Shown: positions 46,885 through 57,493 of the stretch, one piece after another
Numbering within the stretch: position 1 is the first letter of the stretch
How the letters are laid out: each line of letters opens with the position of its first letter
Origin: Tetrastigma voinierianum
Lineage: Eukaryota > Streptophyta > Magnoliopsida > Vitales > Vitaceae
Length of the DNA: 64,000 bases
Direction: 5' to 3'
Assembly: GCA_016808115.1 (NCBI GenBank)
Contig: JAEQBH010002196.1
Coordinates: 186,001 to 250,000, forward strand
The notes under the pieces: generated by a model
What the model was told of the DNA's origin: nothing
Databases searched by the model: none
Seen by the model: only the letters and a program-made list of their open reading frames with translations
Made by a program: the position numbers and the translations under genes

Positions 46885-47606
46885 TTAAAATTTTAGAAAG
46901 TATAAGAAATATTATTTTAAGAAAAGTTAATAAATCACTTTATTCTTGAATTATCTAAACCAACTTATACAAAATTAATTTTCAAAATGGTTAATCCAAA
47001 AGAAAAAAACTTTTTTAGTTTCCAATAATAATAAAACAATTATTCCTTTCAAAAAAACTAAAAATATTATTTTATTTGAAAGAATTTTTTAGGATTTAAA
47101 AAACATGTAACAAGTATATAGCCCTAACAATTTTCTTCTAAATATAATTTGTTATTAAATAAAGAAGAACAATTTTGTTTAAGTTGATAATTAAGTCACT
47201 TTATTCTTGAATTATTTGGACAAACTTATAAAAAAAAAAATACTTTTTTTAGATTTATTTTCTAAATAGTCAATCCAAAACAAACTTACAAAATAATTTT
47301 TTTATTTTAAAATATTTGAATGGATTTATTAAGCATCCATAAATATAGTCTAACAATTTATTTCTAAATATTATTATTTAAAAATTGTAAATAAAGAATA
47401 TCATTATTTTAGGAAAAACTGATTAAATCACTTTATCTAGAATTATCTAGACAAACTTGCCAACCAATAATTTATTCCAAATTTATTTTCAAAATCATTA
47501 TTTAAAAGATAAATTTTTTAAAATTTTTATTAAAAATAATAATCTATTTAAAAGTTGTGCTAAAATATTATTTTATTTTTAAACAATTTTATAGTATTTA
47601 CTATGC
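46885..47606. repeat. Degenerate tandem repeat, three units of about 245 bp
   Basis: A block near TCACTTTATTCTTGAATTAT followed by ...AACTTATA(C/A)AAA and (C/T)AATCCAAAA recurs near 46935, 47187 and 47429. The material between, with ...ATATAG(C/T)C(C/T)TAACAATTT and TTCTAAATAT, also recurs at about 47120 and 47355. No coding capacity. It ends at the target duplication of the hAT element. Confidence 0.6.
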
Positions 47607-47614
47607 ATTAAAAT
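47607..47614. repeat. Target-site duplication, left (ATTAAAAT)
   Basis: Exact 8-bp copy of 48360-48367 flanking the hAT element. Confidence 0.85.
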
Positions 47615-48359
47615 TAGAGTTGGCAATTCGGTAGAGACTATCGGTAGGGTCGGACGATCTTAAGACCCAGGGTATAGTCGAGCGGATCGGGCCGGGCTGA
47701 TTCGCCATTTGCCATTTCTTTGGCCAGCGGAATACATATGAACTGATGAGCTAGCGAGCAGCCAATCCTATGTGAAAAAAATTAAATTATTTTATTCAAT
47801 AAATTACTTTCCTCCTCTATTATTTGTTACAGTTCAAGTGTACTATGATTTCTCTCAAATAATGTTATAATGCTCAGTTTGCTCGTACTATAACGGTTTG
47901 TCAAAAAGCCATTTGTTTTCTACTGCAAAACAAACCAATTCCATATGATTATCTTACTTTATGAAATTCCTATATAATATATATTTTGATAATTAATGAA
48001 ATTTCAATATAATATACTATTTCAATTATTATTATAATGTAAAAAGATTTTTCATCTATACGAGATTAGATTGCCCATACACTGCTCAATCCTTTATAAA
48101 GATTCTTTTAACTTCAATAATTTAAGTAATATAATATACTATTTTGATAATAAATGATATTTCAATATACTTTACTAATTTTATGAGTGGTTTTTTATTT
48201 AATTTGTCAAACCGGGCCAGCTCGATCCGATACTGTTTGGCCCAACGGGCGGTGCGACGAGCTAAATTGCTTGGTTTTTCGAGACAAGAATTAGAGCCCG
48301 GCCAGGCCCTAATATCGGGTGGTATTTGTGACAGTAGAGACTCAAAAATGTTAGCTCTA
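47615..48359. mobile_element. Non-autonomous hAT element, 745 bp
   Basis: Left end TAGAGTTGGCAA; reverse complement of right end TAGAGCTAACA; flanked by exact 8-bp duplications. Both termini fit the hAT end pattern YARNG. Subterminal GC-rich patches with GATCGGGCCGGGC (about 47685) and AACCGGGCCAGCTCG (about 48208) resemble many plant hAT MITE-like families with GGCCGGGC-rich ends. The AT-rich middle has no transposase. Confidence 0.85.
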
Positions 48360-48367
48360 ATTAAAAT
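48360..48367. repeat. Target-site duplication, right (ATTAAAAT)
   Basis: Second copy of the octamer. Confidence 0.85.
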
Positions 48368-48539
48368 AATTTAGAGTTCAACAAATTTTCAAATATAATT
48401 ACTTAAAAAATGAAAAATAACATTATTTTAATAAAAGCATACTTAAGCGGTATGCATAAACAATGAACATTTTTTACACATTGTTTCTAGTTACTGTACA
48501 TAAAAAAAGGATCATGGAGTTGTAGAATTTAAAATTTTA

Positions 48540-48783
48540 TATTTCATTTGGTGTCACGTTTTTCAAACAACATCATAGTGACACTTTCTAGAAAGTGACA
48601 CTTTCCAGAAAATGACACCATAATAAAAAAAATTTGGTTTCATATGGTGTTATTTTTCAGAAAATGAGACCATAAATCTTACTTTTATACATGTAGAGCC
48701 TTTATAAATTTGAAGTAAAAATGTGTCAATATTTTGAAAAATGACACAAAATATAGTGACACCATAAATTGATTTTGTAGTAA
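48540..48783. repeat. Palindromic repeat with GTGTCATTTTC units, possibly a CACTA end
   Basis: Units of TGGTGTCA...TTTTC and its complement (GTGACACTTTCTAGAAAGTGACAC, a near-perfect palindrome at about 48578-48601) alternate up to GATTTTGTAGTAATG at about 48768-48783. Some plant CACTA elements have such TGACACC-type subterminal repeats and end TTTTGTAGTG; here the last G is replaced and no opposite end was found. Confidence 0.4.
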
Positions 48784-49084
48784 TGTGTCTTGCTAATCAA
48801 ATAATTAGTCTTGTTATTTGTGTTTTTGATTAGGTCCGTAAACTCATTTTGATTTATTTTTTCGTTTTGATCCCATTTGGTGAAGTTTCATTAATATATG
48901 TACTACCATGACAGTTAATGTACGATTGTAATTAGTGAATGTACTACCATAATATGTTTATCTAGAAACCTCACCATTTAAGTCCACTATTTATTTGTAA
49001 ATTGTTGTTTGGATGGTAAATGTATAGTGTGATTGAAATAGTCCAAAATATAACCATCAAAAATCAATTTTAACACATTTTTAG

Positions 49085-49165
49085 CATATGTACTATCATA
49101 AGTAGCGATTGTACTACCTTAAATAGTCAATGTACTTCCATAAGTAGTGAATGTACTACCATAAT
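49085..49165 (+). repeat. GTACTACC motif cluster in left arm
   Basis: GTACTATC, GTACTACC, GTACTTCC and GTACTACC at about 24-bp spacing, separated by (T/A)TAAGTAG(T/C)(G/C)AAT-type text. A second group lies at 48898-48955. Confidence 0.65.
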
Positions 49166-49380
49166 CCCTATATCCAAACACCTTACCATTTAATCTCACA
49201 ATAATCTTTTTAATTGATGTTTGGCAATATATAAAGAAAAAACTAACAATTTTAGATATCGGTCTATTGTTTAGCCTATTACATATTGTTAATCATTATA
49301 TATTACATACCATTTCATCTAAGCAAAATGACAAACTATGACATGATCTTTGTTGTTAGAATCACGGAGTTTGTGATTAT

Positions 49381-49650
49381 TTGCTTGAATGTCAACGAAT
49401 GGTGTTATTATATAAAGGTGGTCTATCCAAAGCTTATACATCTAAAGATGAAGCAATGCGAGCATGTGTTCTATATCAACCACGATGGAAGAGACCTGAT
49501 GAAGTTGTTATATCTTCTTCACTTACTCCTAAAAATGGACATGAAAAAAAGAAATATATGAAAATCATATCAAGAATGTTGATGATATGTTTTATTATTG
49601 GAATCTTCACAACATTAATGTTTGTAATTGTTATTGACAAAGTGTTGTAA
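49381..49650 (+). CDS. Unrecognised 89-codon frame in the left arm
   Basis: Predicted product starts MLECQRMVLLYKGG, has a basic middle (PKNGHEKKKYMK) and ends with a strongly hydrophobic stretch at residues about 66-86 (MLMICFIIGIFTTLMFVIVI), consistent with a tail-anchored membrane protein. An overlapping frame at 49286-49561 reads CLNVNEWCYYIKVVYPKLIH, which is the frame left open in the opposite arm (50963-50781: CLNVSEWCYYIKVIYPKLIH). Which frame, if either, was translated is unclear, and no family was recognised. Sequence kept in both arms suggests one ancestral gene piece. Confidence 0.25.
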   Translation: MLECQRMVLLYKGGLSKAYTSKDEAMRACVLYQPRWKRPDEVVISSSLTPKNGHEKKKYMKIISRMLMICFIIGIFTTLMFVIVIDKVL

Positions 49651-49877
49651 AACATTTACTAACACCTATGTATTTTATAGGAACATAAACTTCAATTGCA
49701 AACATTATTTTGTTGAATGAAATTACAGTTTTACCTTTCATATTGTTGCGTGAACAAAATTTCTATGTTTTTTTATTTAAACATTACTTGGCCAATTCTA
49801 TGTGAACAGACTATTAATGTCTTAAATCAAATTATATTATTAGGATGAATTTGAAATAAAGGAAAAGCATCTATGCT

Positions 49878-49970
49878 ACAATTAGTAGTCAATGTACTAC
49901 AATAAGTAGTCGTTGTACTACAGTAAGTAGTCAATGTACTACAATAAGTAGTCAATGTACTACTATAAGA
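49878..49970 (+). repeat. Tandem repeat, 24-bp units, in the spacer
   Basis: Four units of AGTAGTCAATGTACTACAAT-type sequence follow one another. Each is a quasi-palindrome (GTAGT...ACTAC). The motif is the same GTACTAC core as in the arms. Confidence 0.8.
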
Positions 49971-50556
49971 TGCAAAACTAGTGCATTCGTTTATAAGGTA
50001 GTGCGTCCAAAAGATCGTTTGGACAATGTTTCCAGACGCAAGCATCGTCTGACACCACAAAAACACCTAGCCACTTATCCCCCTTTCGGTCAAGCGCACT
50101 ACAGGTCGTTCAAAGAGTGCATCCGTTTTCATTAAGTGAGTCATTTTCTTCTTCTTTTTTTCCCGTATCTTCATTTTTTTTATACCGTTTCATATCCTAA
50201 CCTCCCCCTAATGTTTCATTTGCATCAAAAAGCTAGATTTAGGATTTTCTCTCAAAAACCAACGTATGAGAAAAATGTTAGCTTTACCGTCTTCTATATA
50301 ATTTTTTCCCAATTGCTTTATAAGCTACTTTTATGCAAATTAAGTATTTCATTTCAACAATTTTTTGATACATCTTTAATGTTATTTATTACATACTAAT
50401 ATAATGAGTGTATATTCCATATCAAGCAAGGTAAAACTATTATTTTATTCAACCAAAATAATGTTTATAATTGAAGTTTACAGTTCCTACAAAATACATA
50501 GGTGTTCGGTAAATGTTTTACAATACTTTTCCAATTACAAGCACAAACATTAATGC

Positions 50557-50910
50557 TATGAAGATTCTAATAATGAAATATATCAGCAACATTCTTGACA
50601 TAATTTTCATATATTGCTTATGTCCATTTTTTGGATTAAGTGAAGAGAATATAACAGCTCCATCAAGTCTTTTCTATCGTGGTTGATATAAAACCCATGC
50701 TCGCATTGCTTCGTCTTTAGATGTATAAGCTATGAAGATTCCAATAATGAAATATATCAGCTACATTCTTGACATAATTTTCATATATCACTTCTTTTCA
50801 TGTCCATTTTTTGGAGTAAGTAAAAAGAATATAACAGCTCTATCAGGTCTCTTCTATCATGGTTGATATAGAACTCATGCTCACATTGTTTCGTTGTTAG
50901 ATGTATAAGC
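50557..50910 (-). repeat. 174-bp tandem duplication in the right arm
   Basis: TATGAAGATTC(T/C)AATAATGAA ... GATGTATAAGC is present at 50557-50730 and again at 50731-50910. The left arm has the corresponding sequence once, so the duplication arose after the inverted repeat formed. Confidence 0.8.
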
Positions 50911-51535
50911 TTTGGATAGATCACTTTTATATAATAACACCATTCACTAACATTCAAGCACAAACTCCATGTTTCCGACTAACAAAGATCACGTAATAGT
51001 TTGTCATTTTGTTTACTTGAAATGATATGTAATAATGGTTAGCAATACGTAATAGGCCAAACAATATACTGATATCTAAAATTGTTAGGTTTTTTTTATA
51101 TATTGCCAAACATCAATTAAAGATTGTGAGATGCTCAGTGAGTATTTGGATATACTCAGAGGTATGTGAAGTACATTCACTATATTAGTATATTGACTAT
51201 TTATGTAGTACAGTACCTTATGTGTACATATGCTAAAAATGTGTTAGAGTGATTTCAATGGTTAGAATTTTGAGCTATTTCAATATCATACTACATTTAC
51301 CATTTAAACAACGGTACACAAATAAACATAGTAGGCCTTCATGTGAGTTTCACAGATAAACTTATATTATATTATTACATCCGCTAATTCTGATCATACA
51401 TTGATATTATGAGTATTGCATACACTGAAACTTCACCAAATGATATCAAAACGAAAAAGGAAATCAAAATGAGTTTACGAACCTAATTAGAAACACAAAT
51501 AAAAACACTAATCCTTTGATTCGCAAGACATGGAA

Positions 51536-52118
51536 GAACAACCCAAATCATCTAACTTTTATTCACAATACATGGAGGAACAACTCAAAGATATCAAAGT
51601 GGGTTTTGGAAAGATTAAGATATGATTTACAGAGATCGAATGGAAGTGGGATATTCAAGCCAATAGTTGCTTATTGATGGAGGGAGTAGGATGCTCGCCG
51701 AAAAACACAGTCATGCACCAAAGAACGAGATCTTCACACAGCAGGAAGGAGAAGGGATGGAGGAGAAGAGCTAAACAATTTTCTTTTTCTTTTTTCTTTT
51801 TTTAATTTCAACTAGATTAATGAAAGACGTTTTTTATTTTCACATTTGTTGATGTGCTTTTTGTGAAAATTCACAATTATTTTTTTGAAAAGTAGCCTGA
51901 ACCATGGAATTACAATTTCTTAGTGATATATGCACAAAAATTTTTAAATTAATGGCTTATACATATTTTTCCGATCAATCAAAACTGGTTAGCATGGTAT
52001 CTACATGATGACAATGACAATGACAATAGTACCCTACATGCTATGAACTTCTATGGCTTTAATTATTAATTTGTTTTACTCGTTTTCCACTTTCTTTTGA
52101 ACTGCTTTTGACAGTTTG
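51536..52118. other. Noncoding stretch right of the inverted repeat
   Basis: GGAAGGAGAAGGGATGGAGG at about 51745 followed by a T-rich run resembles the order in the MULE right arm (GGAAGGAGAAGGAGGGAG then T-rich), so it may be further terminal repeat without its left partner. No gene. Confidence 0.3.
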
Positions 52119-52350
52119 TGTAAAACCCAGAAAAAATTCAATTTTTCTGAAAAATTGTAAAACGGTAAATTTTAGTTGGCACGAAATTTTCTAGATCTAG
52201 GATAATGGCTTGACAATCCCAATGTAGTTGAGACTAATGGATTCAAATATTAAAGATTTGCATTTAGAGACGCAAGTGTAACAAGTGACACATGACATGT
52301 GTAGATCAACATTCTATCATAGCGAATGTAATTTAAATAATCTGTGCATA
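52119..52350 (+). mobile_element. Gypsy LTR fragment (5' end only)
   Basis: Starts TGTAAAACCCAGAAAAAATTC, like LTRs 17011 and 34830, with TCTAGATCTAGGATAATGG and GTGACACATGACATGTG. It is cut off near 52350 by Copia LTR sequence on the other strand. Confidence 0.65.
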
Positions 52351-52810
52351 CATGCCGTTCTTGAAACAAGCGACCGATTAAGATACTGGCGATCATAAAT
52401 TTGCGCACCGATCAAACAGCCTCCGGGAGTATCCCACACCAGAATAACTCTGAGGATCCTCCACCAGAATTTTAAGCTGGAAACTTAATGTGCTGGTTCT
52501 TAAATCTAATATATTAGTCTATTGAAGTTTTCTGATCTATTTTATAAGATGGAGTTCTGGAGATCATAAATAATCTCATGAATAAGGATAATTTATTTCA
52601 TAAATAGGAAATTAATTCATAATTAAATTATCTAGCAAAATATAAAGAAAATTAATTGATATAAATTCAAGAACGATTATATATGGAGGAATTAAATTCA
52701 TAATTATTCCATAAATATTAGAAATAATTCATATTGATTTTTTAATAATTATTTCTAATATTTATGAGTAATTGAATTCATAAATTAATTATCATAAATA
52801 ATATCAATTA
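52350..52810 (-). mobile_element. Copia LTR fragment
   Basis: Corresponds to about 62630-63080 of the complete Copia LTR: CCAGAATAACTCTGAGGATCCTCC against CACGAATAACTCTCGGGATCCTCC, and TATATATGGAGGAATTAA. It is a middle/U3 portion lacking both termini. Confidence 0.65.
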
Positions 52811-53300
52811 TCAATAAGTATTGGATCATGAATTCAAACCTCATGCAGCGAGTAATAAAATAAAATAATAATACAAAAAAATAAATATATAGTTATACAC
52901 ATTTGAAAAACCTTTACTTATTGTGAAAGATTCCGCCCCGAGTTTATAGATCTTAAATCCTTGATCTCTTGTTCTCCTTATCAAACTTTGATACGGAAAT
53001 TGTTTGTAATTGATGGAAAGAGTCACTCTAACATATGAAGGGGTTTCTATATATAACTTATTGATAGAAGAGAGACCAGAATATCGTTCCAGCTGTTATA
53101 AACGTGAGTCGAATAAGCATTCTTATAATAAATTATATTTATTATAAAATAAACATTCTTATAATAAATTATATTTATTATAAATAACCGTTCTTATAAT
53201 AAATTATATTTATTATAAATAACCGTTCTTATAATAAATTATATTTATTATAATTTACCCACTCCATCTAGGGTAAATATCTTTATAACAGTTTAAAGAT
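52811..53300 (-). mobile_element. 3' LTR of Copia copy 1, degenerate
   Basis: On the minus strand it follows the pol and 3' untranslated part of copy 1. GGATCATGAATTCAAACCTCAT and AATAAAATAATAAT correspond to about 62377-62410 of the complete LTR. A minus-strand TATA-like stretch (TATATATAGAAACCCC) lies at 53045-53060. A minisatellite occupies its upper part. Termini were not located. Confidence 0.55.
53116..53258. repeat. Minisatellite, four units of about 35 bp
   Basis: (A/C)(C/T)TTCTTATAATAAATTATATTTATTATAAAATAA-type units run consecutively. Each unit contains the palindrome TATAATAAATTATATTTATTATA. The same unit occurs once or twice at 56958-57020 beside copy 2. Confidence 0.85.
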
Positions 53301-53690
53301 ATTGGGTATTCTTTTAATTGGCTAATACTAGGTGGTAGGCCCACCGTATTTAATGTGAAATAACATTTCTCACTTAGCTAAATGATTACTGAAACTATAC
53401 GTGATCACGATTTCCAATGAAAACTTAATATCGTCCAAAATCATATACCATAATATTGAATCGGTTTAGATCATAAATGAGTCATGGTCACATGACCATA
53501 ATGTCATGTTTCCTTTACATCACCACATTAATAACTTCCTACTATGAGTCCATAATGCCAAATAGCCTGTAATTTGTCGCATTAGGACAATTCTTGTTTA
53601 TCAAACAATAAAAAATTTTCTGTTGAAAACAAGAATAAGCACATAAAAACGAATTTTAATCGCAAAATTGTCAATTACATAACCTATTCA
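53301..53690 (-). other. 3' untranslated part of Copia copy 1
   Basis: Lies between the end of pol and the LTR and is similar throughout to 57060-57493, for example CACATGACCATAATGTCATGTTTCC and AACTATACGTGATCACGATTTC. Noncoding. Confidence 0.6.
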
Positions 53691-56600
53691 TTATGGATTA
53701 CTCGAAAGGTCCATCCTCGGAGACATGTTCTAAATATGCCTTTGGAGGTAATCCTTTAGTTAAATGCGGATCGGCAACAATAAGTGTGGTCTAATATTTT
53801 CAATTGACACTTATTTGTTTTAGGACTCTTTCTTTAACAACTAAATACTTTAAATCCATGTGTTTGATCCACTGAAAATTTGCCATTCTTAGAGAAAGAA
53901 AAGCAGTTGCGTGTTATCATAATATATTCTCAAAGGTTTAGCAATAGAAAGTCGACAACGCAAGCCACACCGCAAAATTCCGCTAGCCATAAAGCATGAC
54001 TTAAAAGCTTCAAAACGGCAACAAACCGACTGCACTCATCATGGATGGTAGTAATTGATTGTTTTCACTTCACTTGGTGCCCCATTTGCTAGCATAGGGC
54101 AAATCCACAAGTTGACTTTAAGCTATCGAGATAACCACCATGTCCCGAATCCAGAGGTAACCAACAACCTCTAATTGTTCAAATCTTTTTATATGTGAGC
54201 ATATAATCCTTTGTCCCCTTGTAAGTACCTCTTCACTTTCTTTGCGGCTTTCCGGTGTTCAGAATCTGGATCCTTGATATCTTCTAACATACACACAACA
54301 AAGCTGGTATCCGGTCTTCATACATGTTTGAGTGTACATCAAACTCCCACCGACTGATGCATAAGGAATTTCTTCATTTGCTCCCTTTCCATGTTATTCC
54401 TTGGGCCTTTGCATTTTACTTAATTTGTCACCTTTCAATAGGTGCAATACAATGAAACATATTTGCGTATTAAATCTCTCTAAGAGCTTAGATCAATATA
54501 TCCTTGCAGGGGATAAACTGTATACTCATGAGAGATGATCTAAGATCTTAGTCACCAATAACATAAGTTTGCCTCAACATATCAACCATATGAAAGTTTT
54601 TAGAGATATTCCTTGATTTCACCTAATAAATAAGATCCTTTGCAAGAATATCATCCCGCATCTGATATCAGAAATATAACACTCCCTGCTTTCAAATATA
54701 TACCTTGATAAAAAATGTTTCTCTTTAAATCGAAAGATGTAATGGTATTATTAAACTTAATATACCATTGTCACGGAAAACTGTTTAAAGCCGTAAATGG
54801 ATTTCTTTAATTTGCAAACTAGGTGTTCATTTCCTTTCTTTGTGAACCCTTTGGGTTGTTCCGTAAATATCTTCATCGAAATTCCCATTTAAGAATGCGG
54901 TTTCACATCCATTTGATGCTTAACTCTAAATCAAAATGAGCTCTGAGTGCCATGATGATTCTAAGTGAATCTTTCTTAGGCGGAGAGAAGGTATCTTTAT
55001 GTCGATACCTTCCTTTTGATCAGAAACCTTTGAACACCGTCGGCCTTAAATGGATTCGATATTGCCTTTGAGCGTGGCGCTTTGTCTTAAGAGCCATTTA
55101 CGACTGGCGGGTTTACAACTATCGGGCAATTGATAGGATCCAGACAGATTATAGACCATAGATTTCAACTCTTCATTCATAAGCTTCCATCCATTTACTA
55201 GAATCATCACTTCCAGCCTGTAGCAATAGGATCCTTCCCTTGTCTGATATCAAAATGATTTACGTAAATACACCACATAATCATACATATTGCAAGCCTC
55301 CTTTCTCTTTGAGATCTCCTTAAGGTGCGGTTGTGGTGGCTCTACGGCCTTTTCAATGGCAATATTTAAGGTGGTAATGAACCATCTCTATTATATTGCT
55401 CATTTTCCTCGACTTGTTGAAACGAGGTTGAGGAATAATAATTTCTTGAGGAGGTAAAAGAGTGGGTGGGATATCCACTCTTATCTCTTCAACATCTACC
55501 TTTCTTGGTTCATTACTCCCACTAATTTCACCATTCTCTAAGAGTCACGGCATTCTGGGTTTCAACTATTCTCCTACTTTGTAGTTGGAATGATAATCGT
55601 GCCCTTTGATTTATCCGGATAGCTAATGAAATATCCAGATATCGTTCTTGAATCAAACTTGTTCTCATGTGGGTTATAGATTCTTGCCTCCGCTGGACAA
55701 CCCCATATATGTATATGTCTCAATCTAGGTTTCCTACCAGTCCATAACTCGAAAGGAGTTTTTGGAATTGCCTTACTAGGAACACTGTTCAAGATATACA
55801 TTGCGGTTTTTAAGGCTTCACCCCACGATGAAATAGGTGCGGAAAGTAACTCATCATACTCTAATCCATTTCCATTAATGTGCGATTACATGCTCGGTAA
55901 CACCATTCTGGCGTAGGCGTACCGGGCGTGTGTATTGAGCACGAATGCCATGTTTTCAAGGAATTTGGCAAAAGGACTAGGATTTTGTCCTGATTCATCA
56001 TATCTTCCATAATATTCACCGCCTCTCGTCGATCTTACAATTTAATCTTTTATCCTAATTGTCTCTCGACCTACATTATGAACATCTAAAGAAGATGTCA
56101 ATGGCACGAGACTTTCATGCATTAGATAAACATAACCATATGAGATAGATCATCTATAAAGTGATAAAATATTTTTCCTAATACGTAAAACATGGAGCAG
56201 TGGTCACAAATATCCGTATGAATTATCTCAAGGCTCATTACTTCTTGTGGCACCTTTCTTTGTATGTTTAGTTTGCTTTCCCTTTATGCAATCCACGCAT
56301 ACATGAAAATCAGTGAAGTCAAGATTTTGTAAAATTCCTTCCTTCACTAACTTCTCTATTCTTTCCCTAGAGATGTGCCTAAGTCTTGATTGCCACAAAG
56401 TTGTGAAAATTTTATTAGTGTACGTTTTGAACCTTGACATTTGAATGCGAGGGTTGTTAAGCTTGTGCAAATTCATGATTCAAAAATTTATATAAACCAT
56501 CACATAAAATAGAACCATTTAATGTAAATTTTATTTAACATCAAACTTAATTAACTGCACCGAATAAAACAGTAATATCCATTAGCATCTAATTGGACAA

Positions 56601-56860
56601 GGAAACTAAATTCCTAGAGATAGAAGGTACATAAAAGTGTTTAAAAGATCCATCCGATGACCCGTCTCTGTCTTTCCAAGCCATACCAAATATGTTTAAA
56701 ATATGTTGTTTATCAATCTTTTGACCATCATATTTCATGGTGGTCAATTCAAATTTTATCAATGTGCCCGTAGTGGACTTATCGCGTTTGGAAGCGCTCC
56801 TCAATAGATTTAAGAAATTCCGAGGCAAACCCTGGCTTGAGGAGAGGTCTTGATATTATT
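53691..56860 (-). pseudogene. Copia copy 1: gag-pol remnant with internal deletion
   Basis: Minus strand. The gag piece SASKRDKSTTGTLIKFELTT and MKYDG at 56720-56790 is fused in one frame to the protease-side motif FYVPSISRNLVSLSN at 56589-56640; in copy 2 about 500 bp separate these, including the zinc knuckle, so copy 1 has an internal deletion. Next comes the GAG-pre-integrase domain at 56228-56476 (LWQSRLRHISRERIEKLVKE ... CVDCIKGKQTK, with the H-C-C zinc ligands) and the integrase C-terminal part at 55574-55801 (MYILNSVPSKAIPKTPFELW, GYFISYPDKSKG). RT and RNase H follow with many frameshifts down to the terminal motif (TKGLPPKAYLEHV) at about 53725-53770. Non-functional. Confidence 0.87.
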
Positions 56861-56924
56861 GGGTAATAATTCTCATAAACATCGACTAAGTCTCACATCT
56901 GTTTCAATATTCTTAATCAGTTAT

Positions 56925-57060
56925 AAAGATATTTACCCTTGATGGAGTGGGTAAATTATAATAAATAGAATTTATTATAAATAACCGTTCTTATAATAAA
57001 TTCTATTTATTATAATTTACCCACTCCATCAAAGGTAAATATCTTTATACCGCTTAAAGA
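56925..57060. repeat. Long palindrome at the junction of the Copia copies
   Basis: TAAAGATATTTACCCTTGATGG through AATAGAATTTATTATAA (56934-56991) is repeated in reverse complement at about 57000-57058 with one or two mismatches, with a loop of about 14 bp (AAATAACCGTTCTT). Arms are near 57 bp. Copy 1 has only the right half of this structure (53224-53292). Confidence 0.85.
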
Positions 57061-57493
57061 TATCGGGTATTCTTTTAATTGGCTAAATACCAGGTTAGTG
57101 GGCCACCCACTAATTTAATGTGGAAACAACATTCTCCCACTTGGCCCACTAAACGATTATGAAAACTATACGTGATCACGATTTCACAAACTTAGCCATT
57201 ACGTCCAAAATCATATACCATAATACTCGAATCGCTTTAGATCATAATGCGAAGTCATGGCTGGCCACATGACCATAATGTCATGTTTCCTTCCCCATGC
57301 ACCACACATCAATAACCCTTACTAACCCAAATTCATAATGCCAAGTCAGCCCCCTCGTAATTTGTCTTGTTCGACAATTCTTTGTTTATTAAACAATAAA
57401 ACGTGGTAATCTACACTGAAAACAAGAATAAACATAAACAATTTTAATGCTGCAAATTGTCAATTACATAACCACCATTCATTATCATATATA
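57061..57493 (-). other. 3' untranslated part of Copia copy 2
   Basis: Homologous to 53301-53690. It is joined directly, through the palindrome, to the truncated gag of copy 1 with no LTR between. Confidence 0.6.

Larger units (their letters stand above)
48785..51535. mobile_element. Large inverted-repeat element with captured or conserved reading frame
   Basis: The left arm (about 48785-49735) and right arm (about 50440-51535) are imperfect reverse complements over about 950 bp: TGTCTTGC...AATCAAA and GTAAACTCATTTTGATTT pair with the reverse of 51465-51535, and AATTGATGTTTGGCAATATA pairs with the reverse of 51100-51120. The spacer is about 700 bp. The right arm has a 174-bp tandem duplication. 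Both arms hold GTACTACC-type motifs. Outer termini and target duplications were not found; the left side stops next to a palindromic repeat, and the right side may continue into 51536-52118. It resembles the MULE at 15433-21924 in motif content, but the superfamily is inferred. Confidence 0.65.

Noticed and set aside
49878..49970. CRISPR-like array of regularly spaced repeats
   Set aside because: The units are contiguous 24-bp tandem repeats with no unique spacers, in plant nuclear DNA.
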